DNA from: Notospermus geniculatus
Lineage: Eukaryota; Nemertea; Pilidiophora; Heteronemertea; Lineidae
DNA length: 64,000 nucleotides
Reading direction: 5' to 3'
NCBI GenBank assembly: GCA_002633025.1
Contig: NMRB01000194.1
Location: forward strand, 354,427-418,426
This document shows positions 45,028-57,800 of the stretch, piece after piece. The notes beneath the pieces were generated by a model. It saw only the letters and a program-made list of their open reading frames with translations. It was not told the DNA's origin and searched no databases. Every line of letters begins with the position of its first letter. Within the stretch, counting starts at the first letter, position 1. Position numbers and translations under genes: made by a program.

Positions 45028-46192
45028 TCGACAGTAACCTCCAGATGCCACCGCTAAACAGAGTACACACTGTATTTTACTGATGCGTGGTTTTTATTCA
45101 ATTCTGGATGAATGATATAAAGCCATCGCTGAAAAAGCCCTTTTCTCTTCCGACATTCACTCAAGCTAGGCCCTTTCTCCAAATTTGAGGGCTAGCGGGG
45201 CATATTGAACACACTTCACTGAATAAACACAGTGAAATAAGAGCGGACCGATTGCGCAGTTGGCGCTCCATGGAATACCCATTTGAGATCGCTGGCGCTT
45301 CCATATCCAAATTAGGTCACTTCGACCTACTACCGCCGGAAAAAGCTGCAACATGGAGACAGAAACCAACCATATACATGTACAAGAAAACGATGTGGCC
45401 TCCTATTCAGGAGTACAAATCACCAGAAATGTTTCAATTTGTTTCAATTTTTGAAACTACATACCCGTACATTCTGTATAATTTGGCAGTACTCCACGGA
45501 TGTGGAGGCGGCAGAGACGGGAACCTGTCCAACCCTCCATCACGGCATGGAGGTAGGCCTATTGTACCTCCATGATCACGGTTAGTTTTGTTCTCGCGAG
45601 AGGAAGCCACATATCACTCCGTCACTCCAAGTGCATCACCAACGAAACCACGCCACAAAAGTGGCAGTTATGAAAAACATACACGGACATGACGATCACG
45701 GTCACATGACTTGACGTACAATGGGGGACGGGGGACGGGTCGCAGGACTGAGACCACTAAAAACAAAATTAAATCGCTGGCCACATACTGATGCAAAATG
45801 TCTGCTGCCAGCACACGTCATGCAACGGAAAAATTAACTGTGCTTCCACGTGGAATCTCCAAAATGTTGCCAGACAGAAATGGTTGATATTTTAGCAACG
45901 AACCAAACACACAACTGCCCAAAGTTAGCCCTGCGCATGGACCTAGAGATCATTTTCCAGTACGAAGTCCTGCCCTATCCTCGGCACCAAGAGCATGCGC
46001 TAAATGTACATGAAGGAAGCACGGGAGTGCACAATCAGTTGTCGATTTTGCTCACTCCACGAAATTGGGGTGGGGTGGGGGTCGGGGTCGCAGGAGGAAA
46101 ATGATCAAGGTACCATGGTAGATAAGGTTACCACCTCTTCAACGTAACAGTGGGCAAAAACAATATAAAACAAGATGACATTGTAAATGTCG
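45028..46192. other. Intergenic, no gene seen
   Basis: No frame with a recognisable domain and no paired splice sites. Confidence 0.4.
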
Positions 46193-47186
46193 TATGGTTC
46201 CCGATGTACAGGTACTTCTACACGAATGGTACACTGATAGAGATCAAGATACATTGATAGAGATCAGGATACATTGACAGAGATCAGGATACCTTGATGT
46301 GATGTGATGTGATGTGATGCGGTGCTGTGCGATGCCATGCGATGTGATATATGACATGACATAACATGACATGACATGATTGACATGACATGATATGACA
46401 TGATGTGACATGGTATGACATATCATGACAATGCCAAGTTTGACCTTGACCTGTGACCTTGACCTATGATCATCAAGGTCATTGCACAATCGAAATGGGC
46501 ATCCTCAACAACCTAAGTATGGGTGCTATCAGACCTGCACCGCTACCACAGACAAAGATATTTCAAATCATCAAATTTGACCTTGACCTTGACCTCTGAT
46601 CATCAAGGTCATTGCATAATCGAAATGAGCATCCTCAATAACCTAAGTATGGACGATAGCAAGCCTCCACCTCTACCACGGGCAGAGATATTTCAAATTA
46701 TCAAGTTTGATATATCAAAATTCTCATGATATCTCGATCACCCAGACACGTGAGGCTGAGAACTTTAACACAGTCATTTCTTTCGATAAAGCAGGCAAGA
46801 ACTAAGACTTGTTTCATGTTGCTCAGTTGACAATATGGCAAGTTGTCTCAAAATATCAAATTTGTGATATCGATATCATCATGACCCCAACATCTCAGAT
46901 CAAAAGTAATCAGTCCATTTGATTCCGAGGGTATGAAAACCTGAGGGTAGAACTTGTTTCTGTTGCTCTAGGTGCTAAAGGAGCCGAGTTATTACATCAG
47001 ATAAAAGCGTGACAGACAAAATATCAAGTCTGATATGTTGATTACATCATGATGGAGGCATCTGATGTTGAAAATGATTAGCTCATTGGATTGCCCAGGT
47101 TGACAAACCTAGGGGTAGGATGTGTTACCAGAGCTGTAGCTGCTGACGGAGATAAGATATGAAGGCGTGACAGACCGGACAGACCG

Positions 47187-47252
<66 letters not shown>

Positions 47253-47301
47253 CCATGACCAAAAACAATATGGTTCCCGATCTTCATGATCGGGAACCAT
47301 A
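46193..47301. mobile_element. 1.1-kb element with tandem core and terminal hairpin
   Basis: Starts TATGGTTCCCGAT and ends ATCGGGAACCATA, with a hairpin formed at the right end (47271-47300). Contains a TGACA/TGTGA microsatellite (about 46290-46440), two units of a 130-bp repeat with TTGACCTTGACC (46436-46700), and a CAGA microsatellite (about 47165-47253). Confidence 0.75.
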
Positions 47302-47476
47302 ACTAAGGACACGGTGCAAAACATTGAACAAAATGAAACTCTTGGAAATGAATTGGTGCACTACAGCTCCTTCTGCTGTTTTCCAAGTCATACAAACAAT
47401 TTCGTTAAATGGTTCGTTTTGTTTGTCTTCTTACTGTAAAATACCCCACTCAGAGTTAAGGCCTAGATCACCATCC

Positions 47477-47596
47477 AATATTATTGCACAATATGGGCCC
47501 AAAATGGGAAAAGGCCTATGTGCCTCTGCATGATGGATAGAAGAAAGATTTGCAATAATATTGCCCATTTTGATCCTCATATTGTGCAATAATATT
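47477..47596. mobile_element. Imperfect palindrome (AATATTATTGCACAATAT)
   Basis: Arms AATATTATTGCACAATAT and inverse with further pairing inside. No TSD defined. Confidence 0.6.
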
Positions 47597-47599
47597 GAC

Positions 47600-48897
47600 C
47601 ATGTATGGGCCGCTTTAAGTTCTTTATTGAATATGGGCTGAGGGATTTTGGGGATACGCAAGACAACACCCAAAATTTCACGAACCGGGCAACGTATATG
47701 GGTGTGTCCATGCAAAACTTTTGCATTCAATAAAAGTTTCCCAAAATGGCAGCACTGGCCCATGCAACCAACGGCCGCCATTTTGTTTCACCCTTTGCCC
47801 TTTGACCTTCGGACTTTGTTAATGAAGGTCAACTCAATAGCTTTTTATTAGTTCTGTCATCCGAGCTCAGTCTGACCGATACTACTCACACTTTCTCCTG
47901 ACCAAAACTGTAAAAAGATAGCAATTTTTCGAATTGACAACATGGCTGACTGGTATGCTCCCACACGAGCCATTGTAGCTCTTCCCTCAAAGGAGGTTTG
48001 AAAACTAGCAAAGCAGACAACACTCAGGATGAGGTTGAGTTTGGAGAGGTTGGTCTGTGTAGGGGAACGAAAGAGACATCGAGGTCACACAGTTAGGTGC
48101 AGAAACAAAGTTCCACAGGATATCACAAAATATATTGTGAGGATATGGGGGCAGCGGTGATCCGCTTTCCTGCAGCACAAGTTCTATTTGTATAACATAA
48201 TGTCAAAGCATCCAAAATCTATTCTACAACAACAACTACGGGTGCAACGAGTTAAGTTCGTTGCCTCTCGTTCTCTGCTCGACGTTATAGGCTAAGCACA
48301 ACCGGCGTTCTTCCACACCATGGAACACATTGTAGGCCTAGCTGTGATGCACATGTTGGAGGAGTGATGGTTTAACGGGAAGAATGCCGGAGGATGGAGT
48401 TTAGTCTCCGGAAACACCAAACAGAACAGCCATTCGATTGCTGGATGACAGCGGTGAACCAACGCTAGACGCACATATTGGCTTTCCAGACCTCCACGAA
48501 AACTAGTAGGGGCCTACACTATTTTGCGATAATTTTCATAACATATTATTCTAATACCACTGGAAAAAAAGCTGAAGAAAATTTCAATCGTGATAAAGCA
48601 GCCCAGGAAACTTAAGGACGCTGGTTGCTGTTAATGCCAATTTCAGCTACATGTATTACTAAAGTACTCATAAGAAGGTAATAGAACGGAAGATGGGATA
48701 GGCGAGCGTTCACAATTCATCACAAAAGTTTCCTAAATCGCTTCCAATGCCAAAGAATGGCACACCGTAAAGGCACGCCGGAGAAACACCGTGATACCAC
48801 GTGCGACCCACGTAGCGTGATATCCAAATCATGTATCTTTTCCAGTGGTTACGCCCACTACTTAGTCACAGAAAATCGTTTTGCCAGAGTAAAATAC
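47600..48897. other. Troponin T 3' flank
   Basis: No exon supported. Presumably includes the troponin T 3' UTR. Confidence 0.4.
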
Positions 48898-51800
48898 TTA
48901 CGCGTCCTGGGAAACAGTGACTTTCTTCTTTCTGTTGGAAAAAGAAGAAAACTGTGATTAGCAACACTGGTGGTCATTATAGATGTGATAGATACAAAGG
49001 GTGATCGAGAATTTCATCGAAATTTATGGAAAGATGAGTGATGAAATTGAATTACCCCTTGTTCATTGCTCTGGCGCGGTCAGCCAGCTCTTGCATCTGA
49101 AGAGAGAGGTAAAAGAAAAAGAATTATCGGCATGTCCGTGAACCAATTTGTAAAAAGTTCCGGCAAGTTTCTCGTCACCATTCCCTGAAGCGTTATCTGA
49201 AGGTCTATCGTGCATGGAGAGCCATGCGTGCTACTTACCTCGGCCTGCCTCTGCTTGAAATGTTGCTCAAGATCATACTTGTCGCTCTCCAGACGGAAGA
49301 GACTAGTGTGAAGTTCCTTGGCCTTGTCCCTGAGAGCGTTCTCATCCATGCTGTCGAGGCTGCCGATGGGGGTGATCCTCTGCTCGAGAATAGCCTTCTT
49401 CTCGGCCTCGAGCTGTTCCTTTGATTTGACTGACTCCTCCTTGCGATCTTCCTGTTCCTGAGATGACGAAAACAGAACATGATGTTACAGAAAATGTTGC
49501 ATCTTGAACAGAAGGCGATCACTGCAACAAAGTTTATCAGTGCCGCAGTGTGTCAAAGTGACGTTTGCTTAATAACCCGAGGCGTAACCATCTTCACCGT
49601 AGTTTCTCTTAGCAGTACCTCTCTATCAAGGCAACCGATTAGGCATAAATATCGCGTCAGTTTCTTCGAGAGTACGACGTCATGTACATGCACATGGGGT
49701 TGAAGACGCTAATTGCTTCACCGTTCCCAAAACGAAGAATTCCTTCATGTTTTCCACTCATACACGTATACCAAACGACAAGAACCTTCCTTTTTACAAT
49801 CAACTCATTCCCGGTAGCGGAATATGCCGAGATACACCGAAGCCACCATCGGAATCGTTGTACGTTCGTCGAACACTTCCGATGATGGAACCGAAACAAC
49901 TTCGGTGCACACCGGTATATTTCGGTAAAACTCAGCAGTGTTGATGACGATGCAAGCATCTGAGACTGAGGAATGGGTGTAGTGAAGGTGCCAGTCTTAG
50001 GGCCGTATGCTTGGGTCTGACTTTAGCCACACTTTCATAAAAGGCTGACTTTTCTCAATGCTTCAAACAAAGAGAAAGTCTAAATTCAGCTATACTTTAG
50101 GCTAAAGTGCGACCCAAGCATACGGCCCTTAGGGTCATTAAACAACAGTGATGCTGTGCAAAACAAGACGAAGGGCAACGATCGACGACGAGGCGTTCAC
50201 TTGTAGACGTACACGTACAATCATAAAGACATCAAACCCCTAAAGGAACCACTTGTTGAGCTCACTCTGTTTCTTGTCCAATGAGTTCCAGTTTTTCTCA
50301 CCAGATGGCTCTTATCACCCTAATTTCCATGTTAAAATAATATTTCTAATCAAATTTGGGTTGGTGGCCGTAGCATACAACAATCCACTAGCCCTGAGCC
50401 CAAATTTGTGAAGAACGACCAGTTCATGAAGGTGCCAGGGCTGGATAAACCTAGGCTGTTGGTCACATCCCTGTACATACTTTATCGCCTCGCCTCTAAG
50501 AGGTCAGTCCAGAGTAGCCTACTCATGACTAGGCCTTTGTTCCATTCCATAATTGGCGCCAGTGCTTCGTTCATTGTTCAACCAATCAGAACGAGGGAGT
50601 TTGTTGCAATATTGTACTCACAATGACCTGGCAATGCTAGACTTGCCTAGACTTTCTGGACATTAATGACTGACCTCTTAGAGGCGAGGATAAAGTATGT
50701 ACAGTAGCCTATCTATATGTATAACAGATCACCCGAGAGACACATTTTGCGCGCGGGTACTGTCTGCTAAATGTTCCATATCACAAGAACTACTGAATGG
50801 AATCGTATAGCTATCAAATAAATCAATAGCTATCATATAAATCAATTGGAAGAAGTTTCATTGAAAATTTCTTTGGGTATCACGTTTTTCTCAGAATGTC
50901 GTGAAACCTTTTAATAGGGTTTCCAAAGAGAAGAACAGCACAAAAATTGACACACAATATATGATAAATAAAAAGGCAATTTCCAGAGTGTTTGCGAATT
51001 TTCGACCCCAACCGGGGTCTTCTTCAGGCTGGTTCTTTACAATCCGAAACTCTAGAACAGACTGAGCTGAAACCCAAATGTAGATATGAAGTATCCCATC
51101 CAAACAGGACTAGGGTTTGATGTCTTTATGGTATAATGCATCAAAAACATTGAGAACTGAAAAACTGTTTAGCAGAGGTTGCTCCGGAGTTAGAAACAAA
51201 CAAGGAATGTGGTTCGAACACTCGGGTTCACTGAGATTCTTGAAGTTATCGTTGTTTTTTGAAGAAACCGAAGAAAATGCCTTGTCGATGAAGTCTTGGG
51301 GGGGGGGGGTAGATATGACCTTTACGTGAAATGAGGACTGCTTGGGTCGTCTCCTCTGTTAATTGGGTATAATGCTTTTGCTATTGTGAAATTTTGTGTG
51401 GAACGTGCGCCGAGGGTGTTGTGTATGTATCAACGGTGTCCAAGCTGCAGGACGATGCATCAACGACCTTGACATCATTAGCATAGCGGGTTTCGGTAGA
51501 CCAATGGCATTCGAGCGTGAGTAAGTGCAGTAATGATGTATGTAAATTTCTAATGGTAACAAATTGAGTTTCAAAATATGTGTCCACAAACGTAGCCAGT
51601 AAGAAAAGGAGGTAAGTGCATCAGTTGACCTCGACTAGTCAAGTATTGAAGCATCAAATGGGGCAAAAACATCGAGTTTTGGACACGTTTCTGGAGATGG
51701 ATATTGGGAATCGGGGACGTGCTCCGAGGAATGGGGAAAATCAATTGGCATGCTGAAGGTATACGCCTCTTCTCCTCCGTTGAAGTCATAAAGGAAGGGT

Positions 51801-54800
51801 CAAGGTCAAGAATAAACGCCACCTAGTGGTGGCAGTGCACACCTTTCCCTCCTGAAAGAGTCAGAGAAGTTTGGCTCGGGTGAAAATTAAGAGAACTGAA
51901 TGTTTTTGTGCAGGTTCATAAGGGAAGGGAACTTGCTGACAATCTCTGAAGGCGACATGGATTGGACAATATCATGATGCCTGATGGGCTCTGCCTTCTG
52001 CCGTGGTGACATCAGATTCTGGTTTATCCAATCGCTATCAACTACAGCAAGACATCTAAAGCATCGCTCATTTCTTTATCAAAACACGACCATGTAAAAC
52101 AAGGGTCCAAAAATGGTCCAACTTACGTCTCCTTCAGATTTACTCTTCCTGGTGATGATGAAAGACCTTTTTCCCATCTGAGAAGCCCGATCTTCAGCTT
52201 CTAATTTTTTCTTCTCTCGTTCCTCCTTCTTCCTCTCCAATTCCTCTTTCTTCTTCCTCTGACGTTCTTCCTGTAATCAAGAATTTGATTGGTTGACTGA
52301 AATATCACGTGATTGAATCCCTTGATGAATCGTTCGGAAAACTTCGGACCTATTTTCACTGCTGGTCTCGCGCAGTCAACCATTTTGTTCCGACATGTCC
52401 GGCTGACCAGATTCGCAAATACATGTACGGCAACATGGCCTGATCCTTACATCCTCAGCTTTGCGTCTTTGCTGCTCGAGAGCGGCAGCCTCGGCCTGTC
52501 GGCGTTCCTCTTCAGCTCTTTCAACTTTCCTCCTTGCCTGAAAGAAAGCAATATGGCCGACGGTTAGCCGTTGGTACAGCAAACTCACAGAGTTTCACAC
52601 GGGGAGGATTTCTGGGGCGTTGCACAAAATGTCGCTTTATCGAAAAACATGGCGCTGTATCTTTCAAGCATAGCATTTGCTCCTTTAAATCTTTTATTGC
52701 AAATACAGAACCGATTGGAAACAAGTGAATCAGAGCAACCCCCATCCCCAAAGGAACAAATCTTACGATCTTTTCGGTGAGATCCTGAATGTCTTCATTC
52801 ATCCTGACGATCTCTTCCTCTCTCTGTTGCTTGTACTCCTCTATCTCAGCTTCCATTTTTTCCTTGTCCCTCCGTTTTTTCTCCTGAAAACAAGGATACC
52901 CGATACATTTGGTGAAAGTCACATAAAGACCGTCGTTGCCAGTCATTCGTTCAACACCACCACCATGAACGCTGCACTTTTGCCCAGGATCAACTGGGAT
53001 GGTCCACAGGGACTTGAGGCATGCATTGCAGGGGTGGTGGGCGTGTTACAGAGGTCTAATAACAAACCCCCGAGTAATGCCCCGGTATACTGACACTTCC
53101 TCTCTCTGTTGCTTGTACTCCTCTATCTCAGCTTCCATTTTTTCCTTGTCCCTCCGTTTTTTCTCCTGAAAACAAGGATACCCGATATATTTGGTGAAAG
53201 TCACATAAAGACCGTCGTTGCCAGTCATTCGTTCAACACCACCACCATGAACGCTGCACTTTTGCCCAGGATCAACTGGGATGGTCTGTCGGATGACTGA
53301 CCACGCCACGACCAGCTATTCTACAGGTATGTTCGGCGCTGACTTCGTTGAAGGGGACTAACGTAACAACCGAAGTTTCTTGTGTAGGCCTTGTGCCGCC
53401 CCTGATTTGTTCATTTTCTGTATCATATTTATTCTTTTTGCATCGTATGCTACAGCGCCACCTATCGGCAGGACTACTCGAATTCCCCACAACATGGCGA
53501 CCACGTATTCCATGATGTGGCCACGTGGCACTACGTCGATTAAACTTTCGTACCTCCATCATGAGCTCGGCTTCCGTCTTGGCACCAGGCTCCGCAGCAG
53601 GCGTCGGTGGTTGCCTTGAATAAAAGAAGGAAAGGGTGTCAATGATCAAAAGATGAAATGCAGTGTCATGCATCACCGTCTGGTAGGCCTAAGATATGCT
53701 TTAGCCTGCAAGTGGATAGGGCCTAGCTCTCATTTTCATGCGAGGCAAACATTTTTTGTTAGCGTTTTGCCGTGTTGGATGACCCGGATGTAAGAGTTGT
53801 GAGACTTCTGATGGACGCTGCTGAAATTAATGTCATCTATAGATAAACGACCTCTTTTCCGTACTAAAGACAAACTGTTTTAAGTTAGAATACCAAGAAT
53901 ATAATGGTTTATCAGTTTGACATGAAACGGGGTAGGGGTGTTGTTGATCATCATTATCGCTTTGTAAAAGCTATGTTTGGCTTTAAATGACTAAAACGTT
54001 GCCGCTCTCCTTATTCGTTGTATCATTATTCAAATTGTATTGTTTGCCTTCCAGTTACAAGGAATGGGGTAACGCGATCATGCAGTTGACATGTATTCAT
54101 GTTAACTGGTTAAAATGGCTACAAAGTTACCTAAACCCATGCTGAAATCCTAAAACCCTCCTGCCAATACACACACAATTTTTTTTGCAGAAAATGGCAT
54201 CCTGTAATGCTGTAGGGATGCAATGCGTCGGAGCTAAAAAGGGATTTTTTTGGTGCTCTTACAAAACCACTGCCAGTGGTGTAAGCGACACAATTCGGGA
54301 TTGCATAGGCGACGAAGAATTCAAAATGGCCACCATCGGAGGTGCCCGTCCGAGGAACGTTGGTGACGGTTTGGTCAAGCTTAAACCGTTTAACTTGGCA
54401 AAAACAGAGTGGTATTACCCCCAGTTAGGAAAGCCCATCATTTTAGAAGTTCGACATGATGATTCCTGGGTTTTACAACAGTTACTGTTGCTTTACTTCA
54501 GATATCACTCAGAATCAGAAAGAGTACCTTGCAACTTAGATATCGTACTTTCAATTCATGTCTTACTTTAGGTTCTCAGTGAACGCACACTTGAGAAATT
54601 CTTTAAAAATACCTTTTAGCTTTCGGCCCGAATTAATGATTATTCTCATGCAGAGGGACGGGACACTGCAGGATAATAATAAAATATCGTCGATGCCAAG
54701 GCAGACAATCATTCTCTTGATGGTGTGGTCTTCTAAATCTCTTGCCCTACCTCATTCGGGTGATATCTATAGCCGGCTGACAGGAATTAGGTACATAAGC

Positions 54801-57800
54801 ATAGAAACCACATTGTGTTAACCTGAAACCTTGTAAAGAGAAGCTGTTTTAGTATCGAACGAACAATTGAACCAGCATTCAGTACACACACCAACATTCA
54901 ACTTGTATGGTCAACCAAATTTTCAAAGTTTCCGACCTCTGTTCGTGGTCAGCCCCAGCGTGAACCCTTGCTGGACACTGGGTCTAGGGTATCTACAGTT
55001 TCTGAAGATTTGTTTCAGAAAATTAGTGAAGATAAAGTTTATTACGAAGTTAAAAACTGTTGATGGTCAGCCCAGCATGAACCCTTTCAAATTTAGTATG
55101 ACTGCGCTCAGAAACGTGGTATACTAAACTGTACGGAGTAACTACACTTCGCGATGTAGGGCCATGAAGGCCAACATGCCATGTAGGGCCAACATAGAGC
55201 CATGAAGACTTAAAGTTAACTTCAAATAAAACAACAGCATAAACCCCAAATGGTGTAAAGGGCTGTTCTTCAACGACAATTCAAATGAAATAAACTTGGT
55301 GACCATATTATCGTCTGCTAAATGCTGGTCTGAGTTATAAGTAGGAACGCCATGCTAAATTTGCCTGCTTGCTGGAAACTCCTGACTGTTTCGTAACACC
55401 GGAAATACATGCAACAGCCGTTCAACCGTCAATCAGGTGGTGACCACACCCCCATGGCATAAATTACCATGACAATAGCAATCACGTCATTCGTTCAATG
55501 CAATTCGGTTCATCATCTAAAAGCTGATTCTGGAATATGAGGGACGGTGGTACGCGCAAGCGTTGGAATATGGATCTATGACGTCATAATGCTTGTCATC
55601 TGCAGCAGAATATGTTCATTCGCAAATGGTCGCCAGGTGGTGTAACTTTCAGGGAGGGGTTTGTGAGGATTTCTTAACAGTATGTGAGTGAATTATTGCC
55701 AAACGTGGACCTTTAGGTGAAAACAGACAAGACAGAGCAGCCATGTATACTGCAAGCAAGACACAAGGACAGAAATGTCATCAAACGGTGTACGTGTGTA
55801 ACCAAATGGAAATAGCCGCTGTGCATTCTGGTTCATCACGTGATTATACACGTCCCACGCTATTGGCTAGCCTCTGGAGGTATCCCGAGGATGGAGAATC
55901 GAATACATTCAAAACGTATCAACCACGAAGGTGCTCAATTCTGATGTATGAAGTTTCTGTTGGAAAGCATTTTTTTCTCTCCAGACAGCCTAGGCCTCCA
56001 TTTCTTCGAATGGCATGGCTGGGCTTCAGTACGCAAAGCAGTTAGAGGGTGGCCCAATAGCTGTGTCAACAACAAGAAACAATGCTGGGACATCACCCAC
56101 TACTCGGGGAAGATTTTCGCTGGACCACCGTCCAACGAAAGACGCCGTTAAATCACGTGAACCAACATACTCAGGGCTACATCACACAGTTTGGTTTTGA
56201 AGCAAATTCCCAGCAAGCAAGCGTTTGTTATGCACCCATCCATGTAGGACACCCATTCCGAAACCTGTCTGCTCGTTGCCGATTCGTTTATTGTGCATTG
56301 TTTCAGGCTTCTCTGCTGCGTCATCAGGTGTGTTTAGGCGACGACGACGATGATTTTGGTGACGGGTTCCGTCCAGACCTCTTGTTGTTTTTCAATTAAC
56401 AGACGTGATATTCAATTCGGTCGAACGTAGGCCCTACACAGGCTATGGCGCATCCAGAAAAGTCTAAACGGATCGGCACAATCTGTCGGGATGGGCACAC
56501 TTCACGGCTGGACACATAACAAGCTTAGAGTCTTTAGCAGGTCAAGAACGTTCTCAAGCAATCATCAACGGGCCCGTGATGCGGAGATGACGTCAATCTC
56601 CTTACTTTGGCTTCGGTTTGGGAGCTTCCTCGGGTTCCCTGAAGACAAAGATAACAGGGTGTTAATAAAATAGCGACTGATCCGGAACGAATGGTGTGAT
56701 GCCTGGCTTCCCCTCGTCCATCCTAGAAAAGGTATGCGTTGATTAGCGGCAACGACGGCCTATTTCAAAACAATACTATGAACAATTTAGTCAATATTCA
56801 GTATTCATTTAACTATTAAACGATATTTTCGAACTCAGTGGTTTCCGGGTTGGTATTCATTTGGTATAAATACCGAAAACATGAACGCAAAGGGAGAGGC
56901 ATTTCCACCGCGTCTACTGCATTCTGGGGAACGTCCAGCCAACGTCAGCTACACCCAGAATGCAATAGCCGCCATGATTTTATTCAGGTTGAGAATGTAG
57001 TGGAGCGCCACCTACAGGTTGGCTGAACTTCAGATTACGGGCACGTGTATGCAATGATTAGGTACTACAACTTGACGTTGTATTGTGCAGAGTGTTCATG
57101 ACAATATCGTCTTTACTTTTGTCGCTGTTGCATTTTGTTTTAACCTATCGTTTGCAAACAATACGGAGATTTCGAAATCAAACGATAAACATAAACTTTA
57201 CGACAACGTTATTTTTCATACTACACATTAACCAGATTTTATATAGCATTTTCGGTACAAAAATAAGGTTGTCGTTAACGTTTACGTTTATCGTTTGATT
57301 TCGAAACCTCCCTATAATCCATGAAAATAGAACGATTTGAAAAGGTTCTCCTCAACAAGGAAAAGGGCACTGTTACAACTTCTGATAACAATTCAACCTA
57401 TAAAAGATGGCGCCACCGTCAAACTCTTCACGGCTGAAAGCCGGGAGAGTTCTGGATATGTAGGCTAGATGTAAATACCAAATTGAGATATAAAATACCA
57501 TAGCGATTAAGTCTGAACTGCTGCAAAACAATGACGGAATGAAGTTTGACTGAATTAAATAATACTTCTTGTTAAATTGGCTAATAGGATGCCTCAGAAA
57601 ATCTAAATGGATATAAATCTCTACAGAAAAACTTATATCATGACCTTTTGCTACTTTGGCAGCTTTCGATTCTTCCAACATCGATGACCAGTGTTCGACT
57701 GGACAACATGGGCCGATTTCACAAAGGGTGTTTAAGACTTAGACCCGTGTGACTTCGTCAAATGCATGGTGGAGGTGCGTGCATTTAGTGAAGTTACACG

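Noticed and set aside
54185-54571. 128-codon plus-strand frame in a troponin T intron
   Set aside because: No domain, no splice context and no ATG at the frame start; probably chance.
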